Assembly (NCBI GenBank): GCA_965215755.1
Contig: OZ244119.1
Span: 4,216,001-4,280,000, forward strand
Length of the DNA stretch: 64,000 nucleotides
Direction: 5' to 3'
From: Tectiglobus sp965215755
Lineage (GTDB): Bacteria > Pseudomonadota > Alphaproteobacteria > Rhizobiales > Hyphomicrobiaceae
The notes under the pieces are model-generated. The model ran no database searches. It was given only the letters and a program-made list of their open reading frames with translations, and was not told the origin of the DNA. Of the stretch, positions 27,901 to 35,478 are shown one piece after another. Both the position numbers and the translations under genes were made by a program. The stretch's first letter is position 1. Each line of letters opens with the position of its first letter.

Positions 27901-28311
27901 CGGCGCCGCTGTACCTGGAAGTGTCGGCACATCCTGCTGGCTGGCCAGAACGCGTGCTGTGTGTTTGTCTCCAAACAATGCCAGGGTGTCTGGCGTTGGC
28001 CCCACGAATTGGATGCCGTTGGCCTCGCACTCGCGGGCAAAGTTCGCATTTTCGGCTAGGAAACCATAGCCTGGGTGAATGGCTGTCGCCCCGGCGTCCC
28101 GTGCTGCAGCAATGACAGCTTCGCCATCAAGATACCCGGCAACTCCTCGTCCTGGTAGCGCGACGGCCTGATCGGCCTTGCGCGTGTGGAGGCTCGTGGT
28201 GTCGTCCTGCGTGTAAACTGCGATCGAGTGAAATCCGGCCTCCGACGCAGCTCGACAGATCCGAACCGCAATCTCACCTCGGTTGGCAACCAACAATTTC
28301 CCAAGCGACAT
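24916..28311 (-). CDS. Single-chain biotin-dependent acyl-CoA carboxylase (BC-BCCP-CT fusion)
   Basis: 1131 aa. Biotin carboxylase occupies about residues 1-450 (KAVAGGGGRGM ATP loop, ERDCSLQRRRQKLVE, FIEANPRIQVEHTVTE). The biotinyl domain lies near 525-600 with the biotin attachment lysine K562 in VMEAMKMEH, and the carboxyltransferase near 620-1131 (PADGLITGVGQ, GGGGRPGESDYG, NDPNHLGGAIDSDGADKGARF). This is the architecture of single-polypeptide acyl-CoA carboxylases such as the LCC group, which accept varied acyl-CoAs. Together with the PhyH oxygenase, amidase and aminotransferase it probably carries out a carboxylation step in a degradative route rather than general fatty-acid synthesis. 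Confidence 0.93.
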   Translation of the reverse strand: MSLGKLLVANRGEIAVRICRAASEAGFHSIAVYTQDDTTSLHTRKADQAVALPGRGVAGYLDGEAVIAAARDAGATAIHPGYGFLAENANFARECEANGIQFVGPTPDTLALFGDKHTARVLASQQDVPTLPGTAAPTTLAQAHAFVEAHDADTVFMLKAVAGGGGRGMRVIHGQAGLDEAYERCQSEALTGFGNGDLYLERRIERARHIEVQVIGDGKDVNHLWERDCSLQRRRQKLVEIAPAPNLDADLRRKLIDASLRLAKAANYRSLGTFEFLVDKDTGSYYFIEANPRIQVEHTVTEEVTGLDLVQLQLDLVNGRSLSQLGLTDGEPPAPRGFAIQARVNTETMTADGEVKPAGGTLTAFEPPTGRGIRVDTYGYAGYTTNPSFDSLLAKIIVHVAQSSGSYSDALAKAYRALCEFKIAGVSTNLPFLQSLLADDAVRDGEFDTTFVERIFAEQFGSQDNQHPSLFFDQPGLRNEAVHSDRRAGATIDNADPLAVLTYGQTSPLPGRADNHRALDQEVPDGMVGVRAPLQGTIITLSVAAGDHVRRGEQLVVMEAMKMEHVVTAPESGTVNGVLINTSDTIWEDQLLITMQPSADADEAEVSVESVDLDHIRPDLAELLERRAATRDDQRPEAVARRRKTNQRTARENVDDLFEPDTFVEYGPLVVAAQRRRRSLDDLMKRSPADGLITGVGQVNSDQFDDPASRAAVMAYDYTVFAGTQGVHNHWKTDRILDVAERGRMPLVVFAEGGGGRPGESDYGGFVGQNTFQHFGQLSGLVPLVGIVSGRCFAGNAALLGCCDVIIATANANIGMGGPAMIEGGGLGVFTPEQVGSMADQVPNGVVDVPVEDEAEAVSVAKKYLGYFQGRLREWSAPDQRKMRALVPENRLRVYEVRDVIETLADEGSVLELRRAFGRTIITSFIRVEGRPVGIMANDPNHLGGAIDSDGADKGARFMQLCDAFDIPILNLCDTPGIMVGPEIEKTGLVRHAARLFLVGNNLNVPFFTVVLRKAYGLGAIAMAGGNFRAPYYTVSWPTGEYGPMGLEGQVKLGYRAELAAITDPEERVAFFDKMVAESYESGKALAHSQSYPIDDTIDPAETRFWLANLLSSIRPPPPREGKKRPMIDAW

Positions 28312-28545
28312 CGATAGACTACTCCTGAACGACCGAATGCTTCACCACCTTGTCTGATGCTGTTCAGCTTATGTCTGCAAGGTTGGTTGCGGCAACGATC
28401 ATAGTGGTGCTGGAATTTGCGGTTCCAACCGCCGTATCAGGACCGCGCAGTTCTCCGTCGCTGCTGTGGCCGGCCGCAGTGCGACGGGTGGTCATCAAGG
28501 TTCAACATCAATGGTGGGGCGCGGCCTCGATGGCGCACAAGTCGA

Positions 28546-29313
28546 TTACGCCACTGGTAGGTCAGTAAAGAGATTTCCGTTGTGTTGAGCTGTGCCATGC
28601 ACAAGATAGATCTCACGATCTGATAGATTGGTGACGCCCAGATCATCATGCAGTCGCTGGGCCAGCGCACGATCGAAATGACTTGCGGCCGGCATATAGC
28701 GATAGGTCAGACCGGCGCGCCGTTGGGTGGATGTGTTGGCGTTGGACCCGTGCACGAGATAGACGTCATGGATGGATACCTGGCCAGGCTCCAATACGAT
28801 GTCTTTCACCGCACCCGCTGCCATTCCTTCTTCCCCGACCTCTTGGTTGAGCGTGATGTTATCGGCATCATTTCTGCGATGGGCAAATAGTTTCCTTGGC
28901 TTGTGAGAGCCTTCAAGGACACTCAAGCAGCCGTTCTCAGGAGTGGACGGATCGAGTGCGACCCAGACAGTCAGTGTTTCGAGTGGCCGGATCGGCCAGT
29001 ATTCGCCGTCCTGATGCCAAGGGGTTGCCTTGCCCTGACCAGCCGGCTTGCCGAACACCGAGCCAGTCCACAGAACAATGTCCTCCCCCATGAGCTGGGA
29101 GAGAATAGAGAGCAGGGTGGGCTCGACGCCGATTGCACAGAACCTGGGCTCTGCCCGCAGCAGATCGGGATAGAGGTCCGCGTATTCCGGTCGTTCAGAC
29201 AGGAGCTTGTTGGTCAGGTCTTGCGCGGCACGCAGTTCGTGATCTGGCACGCGGTAATCTGGTACGATCCACCCGGTACGGTGGAATTGCGCCACTTCTG
29301 TATCGCTGAGCAT
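28546..29313 (-). CDS. Phytanoyl-CoA dioxygenase (PhyH)-family oxygenase
   Basis: 255 aa. Fe(II)/2-oxoglutarate ligands are visible: HxD in TPWHQDGEYWPI and the distal His in VHGSNANTSTQRRAGLTYRYMP with its Arg. The start is set at the ATG preceded by GGGGAGGACAGG, ten codons into the open frame. It would hydroxylate an unactivated carbon of an unknown substrate. It is the most upstream gene of the minus-strand block with carboxylase, amidase and aminotransferase. Confidence 0.9.
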   Translation of the reverse strand: MLSDTEVAQFHRTGWIVPDYRVPDHELRAAQDLTNKLLSERPEYADLYPDLLRAEPRFCAIGVEPTLLSILSQLMGEDIVLWTGSVFGKPAGQGKATPWHQDGEYWPIRPLETLTVWVALDPSTPENGCLSVLEGSHKPRKLFAHRRNDADNITLNQEVGEEGMAAGAVKDIVLEPGQVSIHDVYLVHGSNANTSTQRRAGLTYRYMPAASHFDRALAQRLHDDLGVTNLSDREIYLVHGTAQHNGNLFTDLPVA

Positions 29314-29648
29314 GTCCTGTCCTCCCCGATCGATTGTAGACACTCGGGCACAGCGGTCAATTTCACCTCAACGATATCGTCTACTTGGGGGCTCTGCGAT
29401 CACCGCTTTCTTAGTGTGTCCTGCTAATTTTCAGCTTCGAGAGGGAGATGACGGCACTTGGTCCGGAACCATTGTGGATATTGGGCTACGTCGCGGGCCA
29501 ATCGTCCATCACGAAACTGTGCTTTGGCTTGATCTAGCCATACCTGGCTCATACTTAGGAAACTGGATTCGAATTCGCCCACGACACGGCTGAGGCCTCT
29601 GGCACGCTGATAAGGGATCGTCGTGGAAGCTGGTAAGGAGGAGACATC
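29314..29648. other. Divergent intergenic region
   Basis: 335 bp between the PhyH oxygenase gene (leftward) and the Tat-exported protein gene (rightward). It must hold two promoters. I see no clear operator or RNA structure in it. Confidence 0.4.
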
Positions 29649-30149
29649 ATGTCGAAAGTCCTACTCAATCGACGCAACCTCATAGCTGCAGGCGGTGCCG
29701 TTCTGGCAACCGGCTTGGCCGCCGGACCATCGGGCCTCGTCGTACCTGCCCAAGCCAAGGGCCTTGCCCCGACCCGGACGATGCGTGGAGGGGCAAACAA
29801 CTACCGCAAAGGTGCGCCGATCGTGGAAAAGATTGGCGGCGGTGGTTTCTGGATGTCCGGAACGGTCCGACGTGCCGGAGACGGTGCGCCACTGGCAGGT
29901 CAACGAATCCAAATCTGGGCCCATACCACCGAAGGTTATGAGAGTGATCCGCAAAGCCACGGTGCCACACTGACGGACGAAAAAGGCGTCTTCCGTTTGG
30001 AAATGCCACAGATCGTCCCCGCCTTCGGCCAACCACATGGCCATCTCGCCTATGACAGCGGTGACTTCAAGACGGTCTTCCTCCGTCCGATAATGCCAAC
30101 CGCCAAGGATAAAACTCTTGAAGCGCATTTCGTCCTCGAACCCGCCTGA
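29649..30149 (+). CDS. Tat-exported intradiol-dioxygenase-fold protein
   Basis: 166 aa. The leader (LLNRRNLIAAGGAVLATGLAAG) has a twin-arginine motif, and the ATG is preceded by AAGGAGGAGACATC. The rest resembles the core of intradiol ring-cleaving dioxygenases: RIQIWAHTTEGYESD, TLTDEKGVFRLEMPQIVP, PHGHLAY. Two histidines and one tyrosine fit the iron-ligand pattern, but I cannot place the second tyrosine, so it may bind iron without cleaving catechol. It is followed 27 bp later by a haem-type membrane protein, which suggests a periplasmic redox pair. Confidence 0.75.
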   Translation: MSKVLLNRRNLIAAGGAVLATGLAAGPSGLVVPAQAKGLAPTRTMRGGANNYRKGAPIVEKIGGGGFWMSGTVRRAGDGAPLAGQRIQIWAHTTEGYESDPQSHGATLTDEKGVFRLEMPQIVPAFGQPHGHLAYDSGDFKTVFLRPIMPTAKDKTLEAHFVLEPA

Positions 30150-30176
30150 TCATCAAAAGCGTTACGGGGGATTGGG

Positions 30177-30779
30177 TTGGCGCGAGCGATATTGATCTGG
30201 GCCGTTGTGGCGACAGCCGTTGTCGTCCCAGTTGCTGCTGCCGCGTTCAGCCCTCAACTCGCCTGGCGTCATACGCCCTACATCGTCGCCGGATTTGCGG
30301 GTATCATCGCGCTTGCCTTTCTTTTGATACAACCCCTGCTGGTCGGTGGATACCTGCCAGGTATTTCACCGATCGTCTCCCGTCGCATTCATCGTTGGAT
30401 CGGCGGGCTGCTAGTTCTTATGATTCTAATTCATGTCGGCGGACTTTGGATAACCAGCGCACCGGATGTCATCGACGCGCTCCTCTTCAGATCTCCGACA
30501 CCGTTTTCAGCATGGGGCGTAATTGCAATGTGGGCGGTCTTCGTGACAGCACTGATCGCGGCGTTGCGCCAGCGCCTACGCATTCGCCCTCGAACCTGGC
30601 GCGTCGTACATTCAGTTCTGGCGGCGATCATCCTAATCGGCACCGTCATCCACGCGGTCCTGATTCAAGGCACCATGGAGACCTACTCAAAGATCGCGCT
30701 ATGCGCGCTAGCGATGGCCGCGGGCGCTAAAGTCATGCTCGATCTTAAGATCTGGATGTGGCGCACGAGGTCCAGCTAG
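30177..30779 (+). CDS. Ferric-reductase-like transmembrane haem protein
   Basis: 200 aa with six membrane segments. Histidines placed at helix ends (RRIHRWIGG, LILIHVGGLW, RVVHSVLAAI, GTVIHAVLIQ) match a bis-haem b arrangement of the ferric reductase-like domain (FRD/YedZ group). The start is a TTG after GGGGGATTGGG. It lies 27 bp behind the Tat-exported intradiol-fold protein gene. It probably passes electrons across the membrane to that or another periplasmic partner. Confidence 0.85.
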   Translation: MARAILIWAVVATAVVVPVAAAAFSPQLAWRHTPYIVAGFAGIIALAFLLIQPLLVGGYLPGISPIVSRRIHRWIGGLLVLMILIHVGGLWITSAPDVIDALLFRSPTPFSAWGVIAMWAVFVTALIAALRQRLRIRPRTWRVVHSVLAAIILIGTVIHAVLIQGTMETYSKIALCALAMAAGAKVMLDLKIWMWRTRSS

Positions 30780-30853
30780 TCCGATCACGGGTTGACTGTT
30801 CGCAGCACCACCATAGAGATCCTGCGAACGCAATCCTGAAGGTTCGATAGAAT

Positions 30854-31447
30854 TTACGCAGCTACCGCACCGCATTTTTGCACCTCAGAGATCCATCTCT
30901 TCACGACGCGGGGCTTTGGGTGGCTCGCCCCGGAGAAGTACGTGATCTTGGCTGGCTTGATGCCGATGAAGCCGAGGATTTGATCGCGCAACTGACGCAG
31001 CATCGCATTATGATAGACCCAACGCATGAACCAACCCGGCGTATCGGATGTCACGATAACGCGGCCCGATCGGCCAGATAGCATCGGGGTCGGCATACCC
31101 ATCCAATCCGTCTTTCGGGTATTGAATGTTCTTCCCGGCAGCAGTGCACGATCGAACAAACCTTTCAGCTTCGCCGGCAATCCACCCCACCACATCGGGG
31201 TCGTGACAACAACGTGCTCGCTCCACTCCATGTCGGCCAGAACCTGCACCAGCTCCGCCTCCAGAGGCTTCACATTCTCGTAGCCGCCAAAGCCGAAATC
31301 CGGATCAAAATTCAGATCATGCAAGTGGGTCAGTCGAACCTCATGACCAGCATCGCGTGCCGCCTCGGCATACGACTCAGCGAGGGTGCGATTGAGTGAG
31401 CTCTCTGCCGGGTGACCGTTCAGGATGAAAACGCGTTTCGGTGTCAT
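30854..31447 (-). CDS. NAD(P)H-dependent flavin oxidoreductase (KefF/MdaB-like quinone reductase)
   Basis: 197 aa, flavodoxin fold of the NQO1/KefF/MdaB group. Signatures are VFILNGHPAESSLNRTLAESY near the N-terminus and TTPMWWGGLPAKLKGLFDRALLPG. It would reduce quinones or electrophiles by two electrons with FMN/FAD. The ATG follows TTGGAGTATGAC. It is divergent from a TetR-family regulator with three operator-like palindromes between them, the usual layout for electrophile-induced reductases. Confidence 0.9.
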   Translation of the reverse strand: MTPKRVFILNGHPAESSLNRTLAESYAEAARDAGHEVRLTHLHDLNFDPDFGFGGYENVKPLEAELVQVLADMEWSEHVVVTTPMWWGGLPAKLKGLFDRALLPGRTFNTRKTDWMGMPTPMLSGRSGRVIVTSDTPGWFMRWVYHNAMLRQLRDQILGFIGIKPAKITYFSGASHPKPRVVKRWISEVQKCGAVAA

Positions 31448-31463
31448 GTCATACTCCAATATT

Positions 31464-31475
31464 TGACCATGGTCA
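31464..31475. promoter_or_regulatory. TetR-type operator 1
   Basis: TGACCATGGTCA, a perfect 12-bp palindrome 16 bp before the reductase start. It is one of three related sites in the divergent region and the best placed to repress the reductase gene. Confidence 0.75.
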
Positions 31476-31493
31476 TTTTCATAGATTTATAAT

Positions 31494-31505
31494 TGACCGC
31501 GGTCA
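31494..31505. promoter_or_regulatory. TetR-type operator 2
   Basis: TGACCGCGGTCA, perfect palindrome; with flanks it reads TTGACCGCGGTCAA. It lies midway between the two genes. Confidence 0.75.
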
Positions 31506-31515
31506 ACAATAAAAT

Positions 31516-31527
31516 TGACTGCGGTCA
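31516..31527. promoter_or_regulatory. TetR-type operator 3
   Basis: TGACTGCGGTCA, the same palindrome with one changed base, 22 bp after site 2 and 22 bp before the regulator start. It suggests autoregulation. Confidence 0.7.
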
Positions 31528-31549
31528 CATTTATTTGTAAGTTCTCGTC

Positions 31550-32134
31550 ATGGCCAGAGCAGTACAGAAAAGAACCCTCGAAACGCGCGCACGGCTTATT
31601 GCAGCAGCCGAAGACATCATTTCTGAGAGCGGCTACGAAGCTCTGCGCGTTGAAGAGGTTGTTCTGCGCGCAGGAACCGCCAAAGGCACCTTCTTTGCGC
31701 ACTTCAAGGACAAAGACGCCTTGATGGACCTTATCCTTGGCGCACGGATCGATGCCTTGCTCGACGAACTAGAGATCCGGCCCAAGCCAAAGTCCGTCCA
31801 GAAATTGACCGAGGCACTGATCCCTGTCTGCGAGTTCATGACCTGCGAGCGCTACGTATTCGATGTCATCCTGCGCCATTCCGGAGCAGCGGCGGTCGAA
31901 GAGATCGGTCCCATTGCAACGACCTTCGGGCGCCAGATTCAGATTTTGGAACGCTGGCTGTCCGACAAGAGATTCCGGTCAGATATTTCAGCAGAGCTGC
32001 AGGCAGAAGGTGTCCATGCTTTCATGCTGCAGGCGATGGCAACGAAATTCTGCGCGCTCCACAACGCCAATTCCATCAAGGACCGCCTCAGCCCCTATCT
32101 CAAGGCCTGGCTGACCCCTTCTGGCTGCCCGTGA
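31550..32134 (+). CDS. TetR-family repressor
   Basis: 194 aa. The N-terminal HTH is clear (TRARLIAAAEDIISESGYEALRVEEVVLRAGTAKGTFFAHFKDKDALMDLIL). The C-terminal ligand domain is not assignable. It is divergent from the quinone-reductase gene and probably binds the three TGACC-type palindromes between them. Confidence 0.92.
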   Translation: MARAVQKRTLETRARLIAAAEDIISESGYEALRVEEVVLRAGTAKGTFFAHFKDKDALMDLILGARIDALLDELEIRPKPKSVQKLTEALIPVCEFMTCERYVFDVILRHSGAAAVEEIGPIATTFGRQIQILERWLSDKRFRSDISAELQAEGVHAFMLQAMATKFCALHNANSIKDRLSPYLKAWLTPSGCP

Positions 32135-32174
32135 CAAGATGGTCGGCGAACCAAATCTTTGCCGATGGTTGGCA

Positions 32175-32426
32175 TCATCCCCGTATCGACCGCGCGAGCC
32201 GGCTTACAAAATAGAATATGATCGCCCAGGTCGCGCACTGCGCAATGATCCCTAGAGCCCAGAGAACAGGGGACATCATCATCAGAGGCACACCGCTGAT
32301 GTATGAAACGACACTAATTGGGAAGATTAGCATTTGCGCGAGCAGCACATTCACCTGTAGCCCGACAAACAAGCCCAGCCAGATCGCCACCAGCCCAAAG
32401 ACAGCACCGAAACCTGCACTTTTCAT
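32175..32426 (-). CDS. Small membrane protein, unknown
   Basis: 83 aa from the ATG of MKSAGFGAVFG, with two or three membrane segments and a short basic C-terminus (SRLARSIRG). The region GLVAIWLGLFVGLQVNVLLAQML suggests a DUF-type small integral membrane protein. A GTG ten codons upstream is also possible. It converges with the TetR gene. Family not recognised. Confidence 0.6.
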   Translation of the reverse strand: MKSAGFGAVFGLVAIWLGLFVGLQVNVLLAQMLIFPISVVSYISGVPLMMMSPVLWALGIIAQCATWAIIFYFVSRLARSIRG

Positions 32427-32724
32427 CAGCCGCCCATCTCCATAAGACACACGCACAAATCATTGACTCGACGGTCTGACCAACCCTCCTCATCCGACCT
32501 GGTCGTACTTGCCCCCCGGGCCACGTTATGACGAACGAACAAACTTGTGCTCAAAGTGAACATGCCCCGAAACGCCTCGAGTTGCACGCGCACCCAACTC
32601 TAATCAGTCCCCCCACTGCACTCACAAGTGTTTGGACAAGGCGCTCACGTCGCAAAACACACTGGTACAGGCTCTCCGAATCGAGCGATAGGCAGAACAC
32701 GCAACATCACACATGGAGGTGATA

Positions 32725-33000
32725 ATGCTGACGATGTTCCTGCCCGCCGTTGCCGCGGTGCTGCTTGTCTCATGTGCGTTGATTGTCGTTGCTCGAATCC
32801 AGAAACGTCTGATCAAGACCTGGGTGGCGGCCGGATCACAAACCAGCGCCTTCGCACCGGAGCACTCTGATCATCTCCATCAGTGGTCCAAAGAATTCGG
32901 TCTCTGGCACGATCTCCAACGCACGGCGCTGATTCTTTTGGCCGCCTGCCTGATTGTGCTCATCGCCTACGCCCTCGGTGGCTTCAGTCTACCGATTTGA
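32725..33000 (+). CDS. Small two-TM protein, unknown
   Basis: 91 aa with membrane segments near residues 3-24 and 66-88, separated by a polar stretch containing four histidines (EHSDHLHQW ... LWHDL). GGAGG five bases before the second ATG decides the start over an ATG four codons upstream. It stands alone, before a weak hairpin (stem GCCCCGG / CCGGGGC at 33042-33063). Function unknown. Confidence 0.65.
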   Translation: MLTMFLPAVAAVLLVSCALIVVARIQKRLIKTWVAAGSQTSAFAPEHSDHLHQWSKEFGLWHDLQRTALILLAACLIVLIAYALGGFSLPI

Positions 33001-33109
33001 TCAGGCATGCTGGTTGCGCCCCACAAATCTGAGAGCAAGGCGCCCCGGTCTGGTTGCCGGGGCCCCTCAATACCGAGCAGCACCATCAGCGCCGCGTTCC
33101 GACCTTGAG

Positions 33110-34090
33110 CTACGCCGCTGCCGGCTCCAGCGTCCGCCGGGCCGCATCCGCGATCATGTCCGACGTCACGCGCAACTGATTTTCTAAGTTGGGCGCATAA
33201 GCAATCAGCGCCCGTGGTGAACCGAGCCGCTCCGGTGGCGCCTTCAGAAGCCGCAGGCCCTTCTGCACGACCGTCGCCACAACTTCGGCCCCAAACCCAC
33301 CGACAGCAACCGATTCCTGAGCAACCACCAACCGGCCCGTTTTGGTCACACTGTCCATCACCGCCTGCTTATCCCACGGCCACAGGCTGACCAGATCTAT
33401 CACCTCGGCCTCGATGCCGTCAGCCGCCAGTGCCTCGGCCGCCTCGACACTGATGTTGGCGCAGTGCGACCACGACACGATCGTGACATCGGAACCCGAC
33501 CGCCGCACATGCGCCTTGCCGATCTCAGCCGGTGCCGCCGTGTCGACCTCGCCCTCATGCAACCAGATGTCCTTGTGCTCGAGATAGACCACCGGATCAT
33601 CCGCCGCGATCGCAGCCTTCATCATCGAATAATTGTCCTGCGGCGTCGACGGACACACGACAACCAGCCCCGGTATGTGCGTATACCAGCTCTCCAGGCT
33701 CTGACTATGCTGCGCAGCAGACGAACGCCACATGCCCATCGGCTTGCGGATCACCATCGGCGCCCGCGACTGCCCGCCAAACATAAACCGGGCTTTCGCG
33801 ATCTGGTTGACCAGCTCGTCCGTGGCACAGAGTGCGAAGTCTGCAAACCGCATTTCCACGATCGGCCGCGTTCCGACCATGGCCGAACCGAACGCCGCCC
33901 CCATGATCGACGCTTCCGAAATCGGCGCATCAGAAATGCGCTTCGGCCCAAATTCCTCCGGCAGGCCGGTGTATTGCTTGAAAACACCGCCGCGTCCGAG
34001 ATCCTCTCCAACACACCACACCGTCGGATCGGCACGCATTGCTTCCGCGATAGCCAGTTTGGCGGCATCGCCATACGTCATTACCGCCAT
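33110..34090 (-). CDS. 2-oxoacid dehydrogenase E1 component, beta subunit
   Basis: 326 aa, transketolase-type beta subunit of pyruvate, acetoin or branched-chain 2-oxoacid dehydrogenase. Recognisable are MRADPTVWCVGEDLGRGGVFKQYTGL, RISDAPISEASIMGAAFGSA and LIDLVSLWPWD-like EVIDLVSLWPWD. Its ATG overlaps the alpha-subunit stop by 1 nt, so the two subunits are translationally coupled. No E2 or E3 gene follows, so the complex must be completed elsewhere or the E1 acts alone. Confidence 0.93.
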   Translation of the reverse strand: MAVMTYGDAAKLAIAEAMRADPTVWCVGEDLGRGGVFKQYTGLPEEFGPKRISDAPISEASIMGAAFGSAMVGTRPIVEMRFADFALCATDELVNQIAKARFMFGGQSRAPMVIRKPMGMWRSSAAQHSQSLESWYTHIPGLVVVCPSTPQDNYSMMKAAIAADDPVVYLEHKDIWLHEGEVDTAAPAEIGKAHVRRSGSDVTIVSWSHCANISVEAAEALAADGIEAEVIDLVSLWPWDKQAVMDSVTKTGRLVVAQESVAVGGFGAEVVATVVQKGLRLLKAPPERLGSPRALIAYAPNLENQLRVTSDMIADAARRTLEPAAA

Positions 34091-35112
34091 CAGAACGCCT
34101 CCATCGCTGGAGAGCCGATATCCTGCACATCGCGGTACAGCATATCGTCAGCCGGCCACGGCGCCGCCTTCGCCGCATCAAGCGCGGCCGCCATCTCATT
34201 GGCTGCGCGGCTCCGGGCATCATCGAGCACCGATGTTGCAACACCAGCTGCTTCCAGCGCCGCTCGCTGACGTGCAATCGGGCAATTGGCGCGTTCCTTT
34301 TCCGCCTCACCTTCAGGGCGATAGCCGCTTGTATCGAAATATGTGTGCCCATCCAAGCGATAGGTCACCGCATGCAGGAATTCCGGTTTCTGGCTCGCCC
34401 GAATACGCGCAACGATCTCCGCCGCCGTTTCCGCCACCGCCGTCACGTCATTGCCATCGACCACGGTTGTCCTGAGGCCGAGCCCTTCGGCCCGCGCAGC
34501 CGCGCCCTTCCCCGATGTCATCGCCGAGGTCAGTGTCGATGCCGAATAGCGGTTGTCTTCACAGACGAACAGGATCGGCAGGTCAAACACGCCGGCCCAG
34601 TTAATCCCTTCCAGAAACGGTCCGCGATTGATCGCCCCATCGCCGAAGAAACACACCGTGACCTGGTCCCCGCCGAGCAGCTTGACGCCATGCGCCGCCC
34701 CGGCGGCGATCGTCAGATTAGCCCCGACGACGCCGTTGGCACCGAGCATGCCGACATTGAAATCGGCGATGTGCATCGAGCCGCCCTTACCACCGCAACA
34801 GCCCCCGTCGCGGCCGAGCAGCTCCTTCATCATCGCAGCCGAGTCCGCGCCTTTTGCCAGCGTGTGGCCATGGCCGCGATGGGTCGACGTAATGTAGTCA
34901 TCCTTACGCAGCGGCTCCATGACGCCTGTCGCTACCGCCTCCTGGCCAATCGACAGGTGGATCGCACCCAGCACCAATTCATCCTCGACGGCCGCGCGCC
35001 GCGCAGCCTCCTCAAACGCGCGAATACGTTCCATCATCTCGAGCCGCGCCAGGCCACGATCAACGTCAAAATTGGATATGCTCACGCCATCCCCCGGTTG
35101 TGTCTTATGCAT
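34090..35112 (-). CDS. 2-oxoacid dehydrogenase E1 component, alpha subunit
   Basis: 340 aa. The TPP-binding motif is GDGAINRGPFLEGINWAG ... CEDNRYS; the N-terminal half has HLSIGQEAVATGVM and THRGHGHTLAKG. It forms an alpha2beta2 E1 with the following gene. Closest in feel to acetoin or pyruvate dehydrogenase E1 alpha. The proposed ATG lacks a strong ribosome site; GTG codons a few residues downstream are alternatives. Confidence 0.93.
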   Translation of the reverse strand: MHKTQPGDGVSISNFDVDRGLARLEMMERIRAFEEAARRAAVEDELVLGAIHLSIGQEAVATGVMEPLRKDDYITSTHRGHGHTLAKGADSAAMMKELLGRDGGCCGGKGGSMHIADFNVGMLGANGVVGANLTIAAGAAHGVKLLGGDQVTVCFFGDGAINRGPFLEGINWAGVFDLPILFVCEDNRYSASTLTSAMTSGKGAAARAEGLGLRTTVVDGNDVTAVAETAAEIVARIRASQKPEFLHAVTYRLDGHTYFDTSGYRPEGEAEKERANCPIARQRAALEAAGVATSVLDDARSRAANEMAAALDAAKAAPWPADDMLYRDVQDIGSPAMEAF

Positions 35113-35478
35113 TATTGCTCATTGTGAGCGGGATGGCGCCCGGAGGCAAGCTAGCCTACCGAGAGACCGTCAACACATGCCGCGATTCACCTCATTGGCT
35201 GCTGCAGCTCAGCAACACGGCTGCGATGCGCTTCCGTCAAAACCACCAGTGACCAGCAAGCCACACTGTCATCCCGAGAAATCCGGGCACTTCGCTTCCG
35301 GCATAACCCTAGGTCATCTGTAGGCTGTAAATTCGATTCAGAAAAAACATGTAATGCTGGGATGAACGCGATGACAGGGTTCACCGAGACTCGATGTGCC
35401 GAGGTAGGTCGGGCACATGGCATTTGTCAGAGCGATTGCGAAGACGCCAAGCCCAGCTGTCACAGTGGGGCATACGCC
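35113..35478. other. Divergent intergenic region
   Basis: 366 bp between the E1 alpha gene and the Ig-repeat gene. The plus-strand frame of the latter is open from 35362, but the signal peptide begins only at 35479, so the upstream part is treated as leader. I see no distinct operator. Confidence 0.4.

Noticed and set aside
24916..28311. Extensive plus-strand open frames (for example 25990-27009) inside the carboxylase region
   Set aside because: They are antisense shadows of a clear 1131-aa biotin-dependent carboxylase with all domains intact.
35362..35478. N-terminal extension of the Ig-repeat protein
   Set aside because: A typical signal peptide begins at 35479 with GTGGGG upstream; the extension would bury it.
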